A stretch of DNA of 64,000 bases, from contig NZ_JAKCLJ010000001.1 in assembly GCF_021412565.1 (NCBI RefSeq), positions 186,001 to 250,000 on the forward strand, given 5' to 3'. The position numbers and the translations under genes are program-made. Every line of letters begins with the position of its first letter. Within the stretch, counting starts at the first letter, position 1. Shown here piece by piece: positions 7,384 to 16,662 of this stretch. The notes beneath the pieces were generated by a model. That model searched no databases. It had not been told where the DNA came from and saw nothing but the letters and a program-made list of their open reading frames with translations. This DNA comes from Shewanella sp. AS1 (GTDB taxonomy: Bacteria > Pseudomonadota > Gammaproteobacteria > Enterobacterales > Shewanellaceae).

Positions 7384-9378
7384 ATGTCATCTCGTAAAGA
7401 ACTCGCAAACGCCATCCGTGTGTTAAGTATGGATGCCGTTCAGAAGGCCAATTCTGGTCACCCAGGTGCGCCTATGGGCATGGCGGATATCGCTGAAGTG
7501 CTTTGGAATGACTTTCTTAAGCACAACCCGAGCAATCCGAAGTGGGCAGATCGTGACCGTTTCATCTTATCTAACGGCCATGGCTCTATGCTGATCTACT
7601 CTCTGCTGCACCTGACAGGTTATGCACTGCCGATTGAAGAGCTGCAAAACTTCCGTCAGCTGCACTCAAAAACACCGGGTCACCCAGAATACGGTTACAC
7701 CCCAGGTGTTGAAACCACCACAGGGCCACTGGGCGCTGGTATCAGCAACGCAGTGGGTATGGCGATTGCCGAGAAGACCTTAGCGGCGCAGTTTAACCGC
7801 CCAGGTTTCGACATTGTTGACCACTACACATACTGTTTCTTAGGTGACGGCTGTCTGATGGAAGGTATCTCCCATGAGGCCTGCTCATTAGCCGGTACCT
7901 TAGGTCTGGGCAAGCTGATCGCATTTTGGGATGACAACGGTATCTCTATCGACGGTCATGTCGAAGGCTGGTTTACCGACGACACGGCTAAGCGTTTTGA
8001 ATCTTATGGCTGGCACGTGATTGCCGGTGTCGATGGTCACGACAGCGATGCCATTCGCGCAGCTATCGAAGCGGCGAAAGCGGTAACAGATAAGCCAACT
8101 ATGATCTGTTGTAAAACCATTATCGGTTTCGGTTCGCCAAACAAGTCAGGCAGCCACGACTGTCACGGCGCGCCGCTGGGTGATGCTGAAATCGCCGCAG
8201 CCCGTGAATTCCTCGGTTGGGAACATGCGCCATTTGACATTCCTGCAGACGTGTATGCCGGTTGGGATGCTAAAGAAGTGGGTTCAAGCCGCGAAGCGGC
8301 CTGGAACGAAAAACTGGCCGCTTATGCCGCTGCTCACCCAGAACTGGCTAACGAATACAAGCGCCGCGTGATTGACGGTGAACTGCCTGCCGATTTCGAA
8401 GCTAAGGCTCAAGCCTTCATTAAAGAGTGCCAAGAGAAGGGCGAGAACATCGCCAGCCGTAAGGCCTCGCAAAATGCCATCGGTGCCTTCGGTGCCATGC
8501 TGCCTGAACTGCTTGGCGGCTCGGCTGACCTTGCTGGTTCTAACCTGACTCTCTGGTCTGGTTCTAAAGGTATTCAGGATGATCCTGCCGGTAACTACAT
8601 CTACTACGGTGTGCGCGAGTTCGGCATGAGCGGTATCATGAACGGTATCTCACTGCACGGTGGTTTCATCAACTACGGCGCGACTTTTATGATGTTCATG
8701 GAATACGCCCGTAATGCGGTACGTATGTCTGCGCTGATGGGTATTCAAAACATCTTCGTTTACACTCATGACTCAATCGGTCAGGGTGAAGATGGCCCGA
8801 CTCACCAACCAGTTGAGCAGCTGGCTAACTTGCGTATGACGCCGAATATGCAAGTATGGCGCCCTTGTGATGCGGCAGAAACTGCTGTGGCCTGGAAAGC
8901 GGCTATCGAGCGTCGCACTGCACCTACGTCACTGATCTTCAGCCGTCAGGGCTTGCCAGCCCAAGGCCGCACTGATGCACAACTTGCTGACGTGGCTAAG
9001 GGTGGCTATGTACTGCAAGATTGCGCAGGCACGCCGGATCTTATCCTGATTGCTACAGGTAGCGAAGTACAGCTGGCGCTGGACTCAGCAGCGGCGCTGA
9101 CAGAGCAAGGTAAGCAGGTTCGTGTGGTTTCTATGCCATCGACCAATGCGTTCGATGCACAAGATGCGGCCTATAAAGAGTCTGTACTGCCACGCGCTGT
9201 CACTAAGCGTGTTGCTATCGAAGCGGCCCATGTGGATTACTGGTGCAAGTACGTCGGCTTCGACGGCGCGGTTGTCGGCATGACCACCTTCGGTGAGTCT
9301 GCTCCGGGCGGCGCTTTGATGAAGCACTTTGGCTTCACAGTCGACAATGTTGTCGTAACGGCTAACGGCCTGTTTTAA
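7384..9378 (+). CDS. tkt: Transketolase
   Basis: This 664-residue thiamine diphosphate enzyme moves two-carbon ketol units between sugar phosphates in the non-oxidative pentose phosphate pathway. Key features are the N-terminal [11 protein letters not shown] with the proton-transfer His, the TPP motif [13 protein letters not shown] through [10 protein letters not shown] near residues 155-190, and the pyrimidine-domain segment [19 protein letters not shown] near 465. Length is normal. It starts at an ATG behind AGGAG. Downstream genes epd, pgk and fba read the same way, an order shared with E. coli, although palindromes after tkt suggest partial separation of transcripts. Confidence 0.97.
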   Translation: MSSRKELANAIRVLSMDAVQKANSGHPGAPMGMADIAEVLWNDFLKHNPSNPKWADRDRFILSNGHGSMLIYSLLHLTGYALPIEELQNFRQLHSKTPGHPEYGYTPGVETTTGPLGAGISNAVGMAIAEKTLAAQFNRPGFDIVDHYTYCFLGDGCLMEGISHEACSLAGTLGLGKLIAFWDDNGISIDGHVEGWFTDDTAKRFESYGWHVIAGVDGHDSDAIRAAIEAAKAVTDKPTMICCKTIIGFGSPNKSGSHDCHGAPLGDAEIAAAREFLGWEHAPFDIPADVYAGWDAKEVGSSREAAWNEKLAAYAAAHPELANEYKRRVIDGELPADFEAKAQAFIKECQEKGENIASRKASQNAIGAFGAMLPELLGGSADLAGSNLTLWSGSKGIQDDPAGNYIYYGVREFGMSGIMNGISLHGGFINYGATFMMFMEYARNAVRMSALMGIQNIFVYTHDSIGQGEDGPTHQPVEQLANLRMTPNMQVWRPCDAAETAVAWKAAIERRTAPTSLIFSRQGLPAQGRTDAQLADVAKGGYVLQDCAGTPDLILIATGSEVQLALDSAAALTEQGKQVRVVSMPSTNAFDAQDAAYKESVLPRAVTKRVAIEAAHVDYWCKYVGFDGAVVGMTTFGESAPGGALMKHFGFTVDNVVVTANGLF

Positions 9379-9405
9379 TCGGTCGCTGTAGTCTTGATGT
9401 CAGGA

Positions 9406-9437
9406 CGGGTTAATTAACCCGCCCGGTATCATTTTTT
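9406..9437 (+). terminator. Palindrome plus T-run after tkt
   Basis: CGGGTTAATTAACCCG (9406-9421) is a perfect 16-bp palindrome, followed after ten bases by TTTTTT. It may act as a weak terminator or stabilising hairpin at the end of the tkt message. Confidence 0.5.
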
Positions 9438-9438
9438 G

Positions 9439-9472
9439 ACGGCTTATCTGGTCAAGGGATCGGATAAGCCGT
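9439..9472 (+). other. Hairpin upstream of epd
   Basis: ACGGCTTATC and GATAAGCCGT are perfect 10-bp arms around a 14-base loop, ending 55 bases before the epd start. No T-run follows, so an mRNA leader structure or processing site is more likely than a terminator. Confidence 0.45.
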
Positions 9473-9527
9473 TATCATATAGATATAATTATTCTCCGCT
9501 GCTGAAGGTGAGGAGCACACCCTCTTA

Positions 9528-10544
9528 ATGATCAAAGTCGCTATTAACGGATATGGCCGCATCGGACGTTCAATTCTTCGTGCTCTGTATGAGTCTGGTA
9601 AGCGGGATCGCATTCAAATTGTTGCCATCAATGAACTGGCCAAACCCCAGGCCATGCTGCACCTCACTCAATACGATACCACCCATGGCCGTTTTCAGGT
9701 GCCAAGCTCCCTTAATGATAATGTGCTAACCGTTGGCGATGACCGTATTACCTTGCTCAATGAGAGCGATGCCAGCAAGCTGCCCTGGACTGAGATGGGG
9801 ATCGATATCGTCTTTGAGGCGACAGGAGCGCTAAATGACAGGCAATCCTGCGAGGCGCATCTTAAGGCCGGGGCCAAACAGGTGCTGATAAGCAATCCCT
9901 CCTCCAGCGATGTGGACGCCACCATAGTCTATGGCGTCAATCATGAAGAGTTAAAAGCAACCCATACCATAGTCTCTAATGCCTCCTGTACCACTAACTG
10001 TCTGGTGCCTATTATTCAGGTACTCGATGGCGCCTTCGGAGTGAAAAGCGGTGCCATTACGACTATTCACTCGGCGATGAACGATCAGCAGGTGATCGAT
10101 GCCTATCATGATGATCTGCGCCGCACCCGGGCCGCTGGGCAGTCGATTATCCCTGTGGATACTAAATTAGCCAGGGGGATAGAGCGGATCTTGCCTAAGA
10201 TGAAAGATAAGTTTGAGGCGATCTCTGTGCGGGTACCCACAATCAATGTGACCGCCATAGATCTGTCGGTCACGCTTGAGAAACGGGTGGATATCGACAG
10301 GGTCAATCAGGTCTTATCTCAGGCGGCGGATGGGTTATATAGCGGGGTTGTAGGCTATACTAATGCGCCATTGGTGTCCTGCGATTTTAATCATGATCCC
10401 CGCTCCAGCATAGTGGATGGCACCCAGACTCGGGTCAGCGATGGCCACCTGGTGAAATTACTGCTCTGGTGCGATAACGAGTGGGGCTTTGCCAACCGTA
10501 TGTTGGACACTAGTTTAGAGATGATAAGGGCTGTACGAGCCTAG
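9528..10544 (+). CDS. epd: D-erythrose-4-phosphate dehydrogenase
   Basis: This 338-residue NAD-dependent enzyme belongs to the GAPDH superfamily and oxidises erythrose-4-phosphate to 4-phosphoerythronate, the first step toward pyridoxal phosphate. The NAD-binding start [15 protein letters not shown] and the catalytic [10 protein letters not shown] (active-site Cys near residue 155) are clear, as is [12 protein letters not shown] near the C-terminus. The choice of Epd over GapA rests on its position before pgk and fba, and on substitutions such as QYDTTHGRF typical of Epd. Gene order epd-pgk-fba is conserved in enteric bacteria. Confidence 0.92.
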   Translation: MIKVAINGYGRIGRSILRALYESGKRDRIQIVAINELAKPQAMLHLTQYDTTHGRFQVPSSLNDNVLTVGDDRITLLNESDASKLPWTEMGIDIVFEATGALNDRQSCEAHLKAGAKQVLISNPSSSDVDATIVYGVNHEELKATHTIVSNASCTTNCLVPIIQVLDGAFGVKSGAITTIHSAMNDQQVIDAYHDDLRRTRAAGQSIIPVDTKLARGIERILPKMKDKFEAISVRVPTINVTAIDLSVTLEKRVDIDRVNQVLSQAADGLYSGVVGYTNAPLVSCDFNHDPRSSIVDGTQTRVSDGHLVKLLLWCDNEWGFANRMLDTSLEMIRAVRA

Positions 10545-10760
10545 CAAGCGCCTGCGGCGGTTTGTAGCAAGAGCCTGGAGCGGCTAGTAGCGAAAAGCCA
10601 GTAGCGTCTTGAGTGAGAGTGATTAGCGAGAGTTTATAGCTGAATGTTTTTCCTGATGGCATAGCCGTCAGCAGGGCAGAGTGTCGAGGCGTGCTGCGTC
10701 ACTTGCCGGTTGCAAGATTTTTATTTTTCTTTTTAACATTAAATAGTTAAGGAATCTATC

Positions 10761-11936
10761 ATGGCAATTATCAATATGTCAGACTTAGATCTTCAGGGTA
10801 AACGCGTACTGATCCGCGAAGATCTGAACGTGCCTGTTAGCGGCGGCGTTGTCACCAGTGATGCCCGTCTGCGAGCCTCACTGCCAACGATTAAACTGGC
10901 GCTGGAAAAGGGTGCGGCAGTGATGGTGATGTCTCACCTTGGTCGTCCGACTGAGGGGGAATATAACAGCGAGTTTTCTTTGCAGCCTGTGGTGGACTAT
11001 CTGACAAATGCGCTGGACTGTCCTGTGCGCTTAGCGACCGATTACCTCGATGGTGTTCAGGCTAATGTGGGCGAGGTCGTGGTGTTTGAAAACGTGCGTT
11101 TCAATGTCGGCGAGAAGAAAAATGACGAGGCGCTATCTAAGAAGCTGGCGGCCCTGTGTGATGTCTATGTGATGGATGCCTTTGGCACAGCCCACCGCGC
11201 CCAAGCCTCGACCCATGGTGTTGGTCTTTATGCCCCTATCGCCTGTGCTGGCCCATTGCTGGCCGGTGAGCTGGAAGCCTTAGGCAAGGCGATGGATAAC
11301 CCTGCGCGTCCCTTGGTTGCCATAGTGGGTGGCTCTAAAGTCTCGACCAAGCTGACTGTACTTGAGAGTCTCTCTGGTATCGTCGATCAGTTGGTGGTTG
11401 GCGGCGGTATCGCTAACACCTTTATTGCTGCAGCGGGTCATCAGGTGGGTAAATCCCTCTATGAAGCGGACCTTATCGATGAAGCCAAGCGTCTGGTGGC
11501 TAATGCTCAGAGCCGTGGCGGCGACATTCCAGTGCCGACCGATGTGGTGGTGGCCGGTGAGTTCAGCCCAACGGCTAGCGCGACCTTGAAACAGGTGAGC
11601 GAAGTGGGCAGCGATGATATGATCTTCGATATCGGCCCCGACAGCGCCGAGGCCTTGGCCGATATCCTCAAAAGTGCCGGCACCATAGTCTGGAACGGTC
11701 CTGTAGGGGTATTTGAATTCGATCAGTTTGGTGAAGGTACTAAGCGTATCGCCCAGGCGATCGCCGACTCATCGGCATTTTCTATCGCCGGGGGTGGCGA
11801 TACGCTGGCGGCCGTTGATAAATACGGTATCGCTGATAAAGTGTCTTACATCTCGACTGGTGGTGGCGCCTTCTTAGAGTTTTTAGAAGGTAAAGAACTG
11901 CCTGCTGTGGCTATGCTGGAAAGCCGCGGCGCATAA
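10761..11936 (+). CDS. pgk: Phosphoglycerate kinase
   Basis: This 391-residue glycolytic enzyme transfers phosphate between 1,3-bisphosphoglycerate and ADP. The substrate-binding [11 protein letters not shown] near residue 15, HLGRPTEG near 60, [12 protein letters not shown] near 140, the GGSKVSTK nucleotide-site segment near 195 and the C-terminal [18 protein letters not shown] are all present. Length is normal. The 216-base gap from epd is longer than in an overlapping operon and could hold its own promoter, but I see no clear one. Confidence 0.97.
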   Translation: MAIINMSDLDLQGKRVLIREDLNVPVSGGVVTSDARLRASLPTIKLALEKGAAVMVMSHLGRPTEGEYNSEFSLQPVVDYLTNALDCPVRLATDYLDGVQANVGEVVVFENVRFNVGEKKNDEALSKKLAALCDVYVMDAFGTAHRAQASTHGVGLYAPIACAGPLLAGELEALGKAMDNPARPLVAIVGGSKVSTKLTVLESLSGIVDQLVVGGGIANTFIAAAGHQVGKSLYEADLIDEAKRLVANAQSRGGDIPVPTDVVVAGEFSPTASATLKQVSEVGSDDMIFDIGPDSAEALADILKSAGTIVWNGPVGVFEFDQFGEGTKRIAQAIADSSAFSIAGGGDTLAAVDKYGIADKVSYISTGGGAFLEFLEGKELPAVAMLESRGA

Positions 11937-12100
11937 CAAGCAAAGTATTATAAAAAATTATAAGAAACCGCTGACTATCAAAGCATTGCATGACGTAATT
12001 CATTGATAGTCAGCATTAAAATCCGTCCAAACGATAGTGACCTAGGTGACTAAGCTAATAATACAAAAATGGCTTATCACCCTATTATTGGAGTAAAAAA

Positions 12101-13165
12101 ATGGCCTTAATTTCCCTACGTCAACTGCTTGACCATGCGGCCGAGCATGGTTACGGCGTTCCTGCGTTTAACGTCAATAACTTAGAGCAGATGCGTGCCA
12201 TCATGCAGGCTGCGGAAGCAACCGACAGCCCTGTGATAGTGCAAGCCTCTGCCGGTGCGCGTAAGTATGCCCGTCCACAGTTCCTTAAATATCTGATGAA
12301 TGCGGCGTTAGAGCAGTATCCAGATATTCCTGTGTGTATTCACCAGGATCATGGTACTCACCCTGACATCTGTCAGCGTTCAATCCAGTTAGGTATGTCT
12401 TCTGTGATGATGGACGGCTCGCTGATGGCCGATGGTAAGACGCCGGCCTCTTATGAATATAACGTCGATGTCACCCGTAAAACCGTTGCCTTTGCTCACG
12501 CCTGTGGTGTGTCGGTGGAAGGTGAGATTGGCTGTCTGGGCAGCCTTGAGACAGGTACTGCCGGTGAAGAAGATGGTGTTGGCGCTGCTGGCGTACTTAG
12601 CCATGATCAATTGCTAACTTCTCCAGAAGAGGCGGCCCAGTTTGTGCGTGATACCCATGTGGACGCATTAGCTATCGCTATCGGTACCAGCCACGGCGCA
12701 TACAAGTTCAGCCGTAAGCCTACCGGTGATGTGCTGCGAATCGATCGCATCAAAGAGATCCACGCCCGTATCCCTAACACCCACCTGGTGATGCACGGTT
12801 CCTCTTCTGTGCCGCAAGAGTGGCTCAAGGTGATCAACCAGTATGGCGGCGAGATCCCTGAAACCTATGGTGTGCCTTTAGAAGAGATTGTCGAAGGTAT
12901 TAAGCATGGTGTGCGTAAGGTGAATATCGATACGGATCTGCGTCTGGCCTCAACCGGCGCAGTGCGTAAGTTCCTGGCCGAGAACCCAAGTGAGTTCGAC
13001 CCACGTAAGTTCCTTAAAGCCTCGATGGAAGCCATGGCCGATATCTGTACTACCCGTTACGAAGCTTTCGGTTGTGCGGGCATGGGATCTAAGATCAAGC
13101 CTAAGTCGCTGCAGGCCATGTACAAGGCGTATCAGTCTGGTGAGTTAGACCCTAAGGTTAACTAA
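12101..13165 (+). CDS. fba: Class II fructose-bisphosphate aldolase
   Basis: This 354-residue zinc-dependent aldolase splits fructose-1,6-bisphosphate into two triose phosphates. The metal-binding HQDHGTHPD near residue 80 and the [14 protein letters not shown] start are typical of class [11 protein letters not shown] and [10 protein letters not shown] supply further metal and phosphate ligands, and [11 protein letters not shown] is the C-terminal phosphate site. With pgk and epd upstream it completes the gluconeogenic/glycolytic block. A stem-loop follows the stop. Confidence 0.95.
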   Translation: MALISLRQLLDHAAEHGYGVPAFNVNNLEQMRAIMQAAEATDSPVIVQASAGARKYARPQFLKYLMNAALEQYPDIPVCIHQDHGTHPDICQRSIQLGMSSVMMDGSLMADGKTPASYEYNVDVTRKTVAFAHACGVSVEGEIGCLGSLETGTAGEEDGVGAAGVLSHDQLLTSPEEAAQFVRDTHVDALAIAIGTSHGAYKFSRKPTGDVLRIDRIKEIHARIPNTHLVMHGSSSVPQEWLKVINQYGGEIPETYGVPLEEIVEGIKHGVRKVNIDTDLRLASTGAVRKFLAENPSEFDPRKFLKASMEAMADICTTRYEAFGCAGMGSKIKPKSLQAMYKAYQSGELDPKVN

Positions 13166-13180
13166 TTCATCGTTATAATC

Positions 13181-13209
13181 GATGCCAGTTTTTATAACTG
13201 GCATCGCTT
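13181..13209 (+). terminator. Terminator-like hairpin after fba
   Basis: GATGCCAGTT, a TTTAT loop and AACTGGCATC form a perfect 10-bp stem, followed by GCTTT. The T-tract is short, so termination may be incomplete. Confidence 0.65.
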
Positions 13210-13272
13210 TAAAAGGTTCACCGCCGTTTTGTAGCACTGTGTTTAAAGATATTTTAGAACAATCATTAAGCC

Positions 13273-13310
13273 CAGTAACATAAACTCAGTAACATAAGCT
13301 CAGTAAAACG
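13273..13310. repeat. 14-bp tandem repeat, about 2.6 copies
   Basis: CAGTAACATAAACT (13273-13286) is followed by a copy with one change (13287-13300) and a partial third copy. The surrounding gap 13166-13453 also contains the short dyad CAAACAG-G-CTGTTTG at 13388-13402 and no gene. Confidence 0.6.
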
Positions 13311-13453
13311 TGCATGGGTGGACCTTTTTTTAATTCTCCGAGATACTCTGAGATAGCTCACTGAGAAAGTCAGACGAGTTCATCCCTCAAACAGGCTGTT
13401 TGCCTGAACAACCTCATCCTTTCCTATCTTGCTTTATGCCCTGGTCGCTGCTT

Positions 13454-13651
13454 TTATGCGGTAGTTGCAATGATATGGCCGCTGTTGCCAACAGGAGCAG
13501 GCGTAGCCGGCGCCGTAGTGGCTTCTATCAGCTGGAGTATCATCTCCCCCTCGGCTTGCTGTTGTGACTTGGCTATCTGGGCAACTTTTACCCCAACACT
13601 GCCGTGGCTCATGTTGGGCTGTAGATCGTGATTGGCGATTGAAATGGTCAT
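13454..13651 (-). CDS. YjfB-like putative motility protein
   Basis: A 65-residue protein starts behind an AAGGGAAG ribosome-binding site. The middle, GVKVAQIAKSQQQAEGEMILQLI, and the tail with PAPVGNSGHIIATTA resemble the small YjfB family, whose members have a helix with repeated Gln/Glu and a C-terminal G-x-x-I-x-T-x-A ending. That family is described as putative motility-linked, and its biochemistry is unknown. No flagellar gene is nearby. Being short, the assignment is moderate. Confidence 0.55.
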   Translation of the reverse strand: MTISIANHDLQPNMSHGSVGVKVAQIAKSQQQAEGEMILQLIEATTAPATPAPVGNSGHIIATTA

Positions 13652-13749
13652 CTTCTTCCCTTAAACAGCGAACACAGAACCTGTGTCCTTAAGTGGTGTA
13701 TAGGGTTATCGGCAGGGGAGGGAGAAACTTGAGGATGGCTATGGTTCAC

Positions 13750-13793
13750 CATCCTCAATTTTGCGTTTAAGCATCCTCAATCTTGCGTTTAAG
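13750..13793. repeat. 22-bp tandem duplication at the end of the DsbD-like gene
   Basis: Two adjacent copies (13750-13771 and 13772-13793) differ by one base. The second copy includes the stop codon of the minus-strand gene, so the duplication begins at the very end of the coding region. Confidence 0.8.
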
Positions 13794-15204
13794 CACGCTT
13801 GGCCAGCAGTTTTCTGCTAAGGGTGATGACAAACGTCAGGCCGATAGAAGCGGCGATAAGCCCGATAGCCAGGGTGACATTTTGCAGTGCGTTGGGCTCA
13901 ACGGCCAATGTGCCACCGAGTCCAATCATCATGATGCCTGACATGAGTTTCAGGGTCTGCCCCTCTTTTTCTGTGAGTTTACGCTTGCCTAAGGTGGCGC
14001 TGAAGGCGATCACTATCGCGGCCAGGGGAATGACGTAAACCAGGTTATAGAATACCAGATACATGTAGCGTTCAACTGGCGGCAGCTCATGCATGGAGAG
14101 CACGCTGGTGTAGATCATAGGGAAGCCCGCTGTGCACAATAGCTCGTAAGCGTTAGCCAGGATCGCCAGCACGATAGTGCCTGTGATCATCGCGGCCATA
14201 CTGCTGGCATTGGTGAGTTTCCCCATGCGCTTAATCAGTCCGGTGCGGTTTTCTGCCGACATAGAGAGGGTCACTTCCCCTTTGGTAAAGAAGTAGTCCT
14301 TGAGATTGATAGTGCCGGCGATCAACGCCAGCAGGCCAGCGCCTAAAATGATCCAGCCGCCGTCGCTGCCCGCGCCTAACAGCTCGAAGATATTGAGCCA
14401 GGCGATCATAAACAGGAAGTAGATAAAGCCAGAGAAGAACACGAATATGCCCCCGACGATCAACATGCGGCTACGGCTCTTAGCATTGACCATGATAGAC
14501 AAGAGGAAGAGCAGGACGAAGAAGGCGCAGGGGTTAAAGGCATCGACCCCGGCCAGCACCACAGTGAGTACTGGCAGAGAGAGTTTTTCCGGCGCCACTA
14601 CCCCGATAATGGGCAGATCCACAGGCTGTACACTGCTCATGGGGGTGGCCTCAAACGTGCTGGAGTCGAGGTCGCAGGTGCCGGGTTCGGCGCTTTCACT
14701 GCAGGTGGCAAATAGCGGTGGCTCCTGGCCAGCCGCTGGAGCATCCCCTGACTCAAGGCTTTGCATCTCAGTCTGACTCAGCTTGCCCCCGAGGGAGAGA
14801 TAGCAGTTTTTCAGATTTTGCAAAATAAACTGCCCGGTCACTTCTTGGCTTGAGTAGCCCATGCTGGCTTGCTCGCAGGAGGCGAAATAGGGAACTGAGC
14901 GAGGGGGAGTGCCGGTTTGCTCGGCTATCTGTTGCCATTTCTCCATGGTGCCAGGTGCTGAGACCATGTGGGATTCCAGTTCAATCCAGGGGAATTTTTC
15001 CGGCAGTGAATCGATAAAGGGGTGCGCCTCGGCGCAGTGGGGACAGGTTTTAGACCAGAAAAAATAGAGCTTAATTTTTAGCTGTCCATCGGCATCGACA
15101 TAATGCCAGCTACTGGCATCGGTAGGGGAGGTCTGAGCCGCCTGACTTAACACTGGCATGGCGCTAAAGAGTAGCATGAGACAGAAAACGAGCGATCGCA
15201 ACAT
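13789..15204 (-). CDS. Thioredoxin-domain plus DsbD/CcdA-like membrane thiol-disulfide protein
   Basis: This 471-residue inner-membrane protein begins with a signal peptide. Residues about 45-150 form a periplasmic thioredoxin-like domain with the active motif SKTCPHCAEAH (Cys54, Cys57). Seven or more membrane segments follow. The first carries DAFNPCAFFVLL (Cys226) and a later one YELLCTAGFP (Cys357), which are placed like the two membrane cysteines of DsbD and CcdA that pass electrons from thioredoxin to the periplasm. Unlike DsbD the thioredoxin domain is at the N-terminus and none follows the membrane part. It probably delivers reducing power outward. The ATG follows AAGGAGG. Confidence 0.75.
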   Translation of the reverse strand: MLRSLVFCLMLLFSAMPVLSQAAQTSPTDASSWHYVDADGQLKIKLYFFWSKTCPHCAEAHPFIDSLPEKFPWIELESHMVSAPGTMEKWQQIAEQTGTPPRSVPYFASCEQASMGYSSQEVTGQFILQNLKNCYLSLGGKLSQTEMQSLESGDAPAAGQEPPLFATCSESAEPGTCDLDSSTFEATPMSSVQPVDLPIIGVVAPEKLSLPVLTVVLAGVDAFNPCAFFVLLFLLSIMVNAKSRSRMLIVGGIFVFFSGFIYFLFMIAWLNIFELLGAGSDGGWIILGAGLLALIAGTINLKDYFFTKGEVTLSMSAENRTGLIKRMGKLTNASSMAAMITGTIVLAILANAYELLCTAGFPMIYTSVLSMHELPPVERYMYLVFYNLVYVIPLAAIVIAFSATLGKRKLTEKEGQTLKLMSGIMMIGLGGTLAVEPNALQNVTLAIGLIAASIGLTFVITLSRKLLAKRA

Positions 15205-15428
15205 GGCTCCCTCCTTGGGAAGTAGTAGCTAAAAATGTATGTCGGGTGAGCCCCTATAGCTGAGTGTACCCCTGTGTTTCGAGCCGATTAAATTTATGTT
15301 CCGAAAATGTAATCTTAATCGTGAAACCTGATGGAAATGTTAACTTAGGCAGTGAATTATTCTGTGACCTGAGTGGAATTTACTTGTAAATGAGTAGATT
15401 GTTGGTGTGATAACCAGAGGTTGCTCAG

Positions 15429-15866
15429 TTACCTCAGGCTGGTCTGAACCGGATTTGCATCGGCCACAGCGGCGACTTGCTGACACCAATGCACTCTCAA
15501 AGCGCGTGAGTCGCTGCGACTGGCGGTCAGAATGCGGGTGACTATAGGTTGCTGATAATCGGCTTTGCTTAAATAGTCTTTGACTCGCTCGATACGGCGA
15601 TTGGCCAGCCAGAAATCATACTCCCGCAGTTTCTTATCTGTCAGTGTATTGTCGATGGCAAACTCCAGCAGCAGGTAGCCTTTGTTGCTTTGGGTGGTGT
15701 TTATCACTTCTTGCAGCTGTTTAGTGTGTTCGCTGGCGAAATAGGAGCTATTAATGGCGAAGGGAATATCACCATAACTGATATTTTGAGTACAGCTGGC
15801 GATTGCATTGCTGCTGATTGATAATGAGGCTATGGCGGTTAATGCAGCCACGAATGCTGTTTTCAT
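15429..15866 (-). CDS. Small exported protein with OmpA-like fold
   Basis: From the ATG at 15866 (GGAG nine bases before) this is 145 residues with a signal peptide ending near AIAS. The mature part, IPFAINSSYFASEHTKQLQEVINT, then LLEFAID and LREYDFWLANRRIERVKDYLSKA, with RALRVHW at the end, follows the OmpA C-terminal domain plan (strand, helix, strand, N-x-x-L-A-x-x-R-A-x-x-V helix). The peptidoglycan-binding Asp/Arg pair is not clearly kept. Two cysteines (in ASCTQ and HWCQQ) might form a disulfide. An upstream GTG is open but has no ribosome-binding site. Function unknown. Confidence 0.6.
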   Translation of the reverse strand: MKTAFVAALTAIASLSISSNAIASCTQNISYGDIPFAINSSYFASEHTKQLQEVINTTQSNKGYLLLEFAIDNTLTDKKLREYDFWLANRRIERVKDYLSKADYQQPIVTRILTASRSDSRALRVHWCQQVAAVADANPVQTSLR

Positions 15867-16182
15867 TATTGTTAACTCCACTGGATAAACCCTAAAACGT
15901 CCTTGTAAAGCTGCAAATTAGGGGAAGTGCCAACGAAAATCAACCCCTTTTTCTTGTTGATTTTGAATGATTTCATGGCGTTTTTAGCTGAGTTTCCGAT
16001 GTCATAATTCAGTCACAATTTATCTCGATGGTTTTATTTGTTTATTCCAATTCCCCAGCATTAGACGACAAAATATTGACTGCACGGCAGCCACTCTGTT
16101 TGTTTGATTAATTTTCACTTTCCGTGACAGATGCAGTAAACTGAATAAACATTGTGTGCAATTAAATCTTGGAAAAATCTGT
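15867..16182. other. 316-base divergent intergenic region
   Basis: AT-rich sequence between the OmpA-like gene and the OhrR-type regulator. I see no gene or strong hairpin. It should contain the promoter of the regulator and possibly its operator. Confidence 0.4.
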
Positions 16183-16629
16183 ATGTCCCAAGTTCCCCAT
16201 GATCCGCTGGCGTTGGAAAATCAGGTCTGTTTTTCCCTCTATAGCGCCGCTAATGCCATGATCAGAGCCTATCGTCCATTTCTGGAACAACTGGATCTGA
16301 CCTACTCGCAATACTTAGCCATGTTGGTGCTGTGGCAGCATCCGGGGATCAGCGTCAAGGTGCTCGGGGATAAGCTGCATCTGGATTCAGGCACCCTGAC
16401 CCCCCTGTTAAAACGCCTCGAAGCCAAGGGGTTAGTCAGCCGTGGCCGCAGCGAGAGCGATGAGCGGGTGAGGGTGCTTAAATTAACGGACCAAGGCGCC
16501 GAGCTTAAGGTGCAGGCGGCTAAGGTGCCCGAGTTGATGCGCTGTAAAATCGGCGGCGAGGCAGCTGAGTTTATCGAGCTAAAACGCCTGTGTGATAAGG
16601 CATACGGCTATTTAAACCAGGACAATTAA
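16183..16629 (+). CDS. ohrR: OhrR-type MarR-family peroxide sensor
   Basis: From the ATG at 16183 (148 residues) this is a MarR-type winged-helix repressor. LENQVCFSLYSAANAMIRAYRP carries the redox cysteine at the position that senses organic hydroperoxides in OhrR. LTYSQYLAMLVLWQHP, LHLDSGTLTPLLKRLEAKGLVSR and SESDERVRVLKLTDQG are the DNA-binding wing and helix segments and match the OhrR subgroup closely. OhrR normally controls a neighbouring ohr peroxidase gene, but no ohr is seen here. Instead a GlpD-like gene follows at 34 bases. Confidence 0.82.
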   Translation: MSQVPHDPLALENQVCFSLYSAANAMIRAYRPFLEQLDLTYSQYLAMLVLWQHPGISVKVLGDKLHLDSGTLTPLLKRLEAKGLVSRGRSESDERVRVLKLTDQGAELKVQAAKVPELMRCKIGGEAAEFIELKRLCDKAYGYLNQDN

Positions 16630-16662
16630 CGCGCTAATTCTTGTCAATAGAGAGGATGCAGT

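Noticed and set aside
16183..16629. Generic MarR regulator of unknown type
   Set aside because: The redox cysteine and the close OhrR-like segments favour OhrR.
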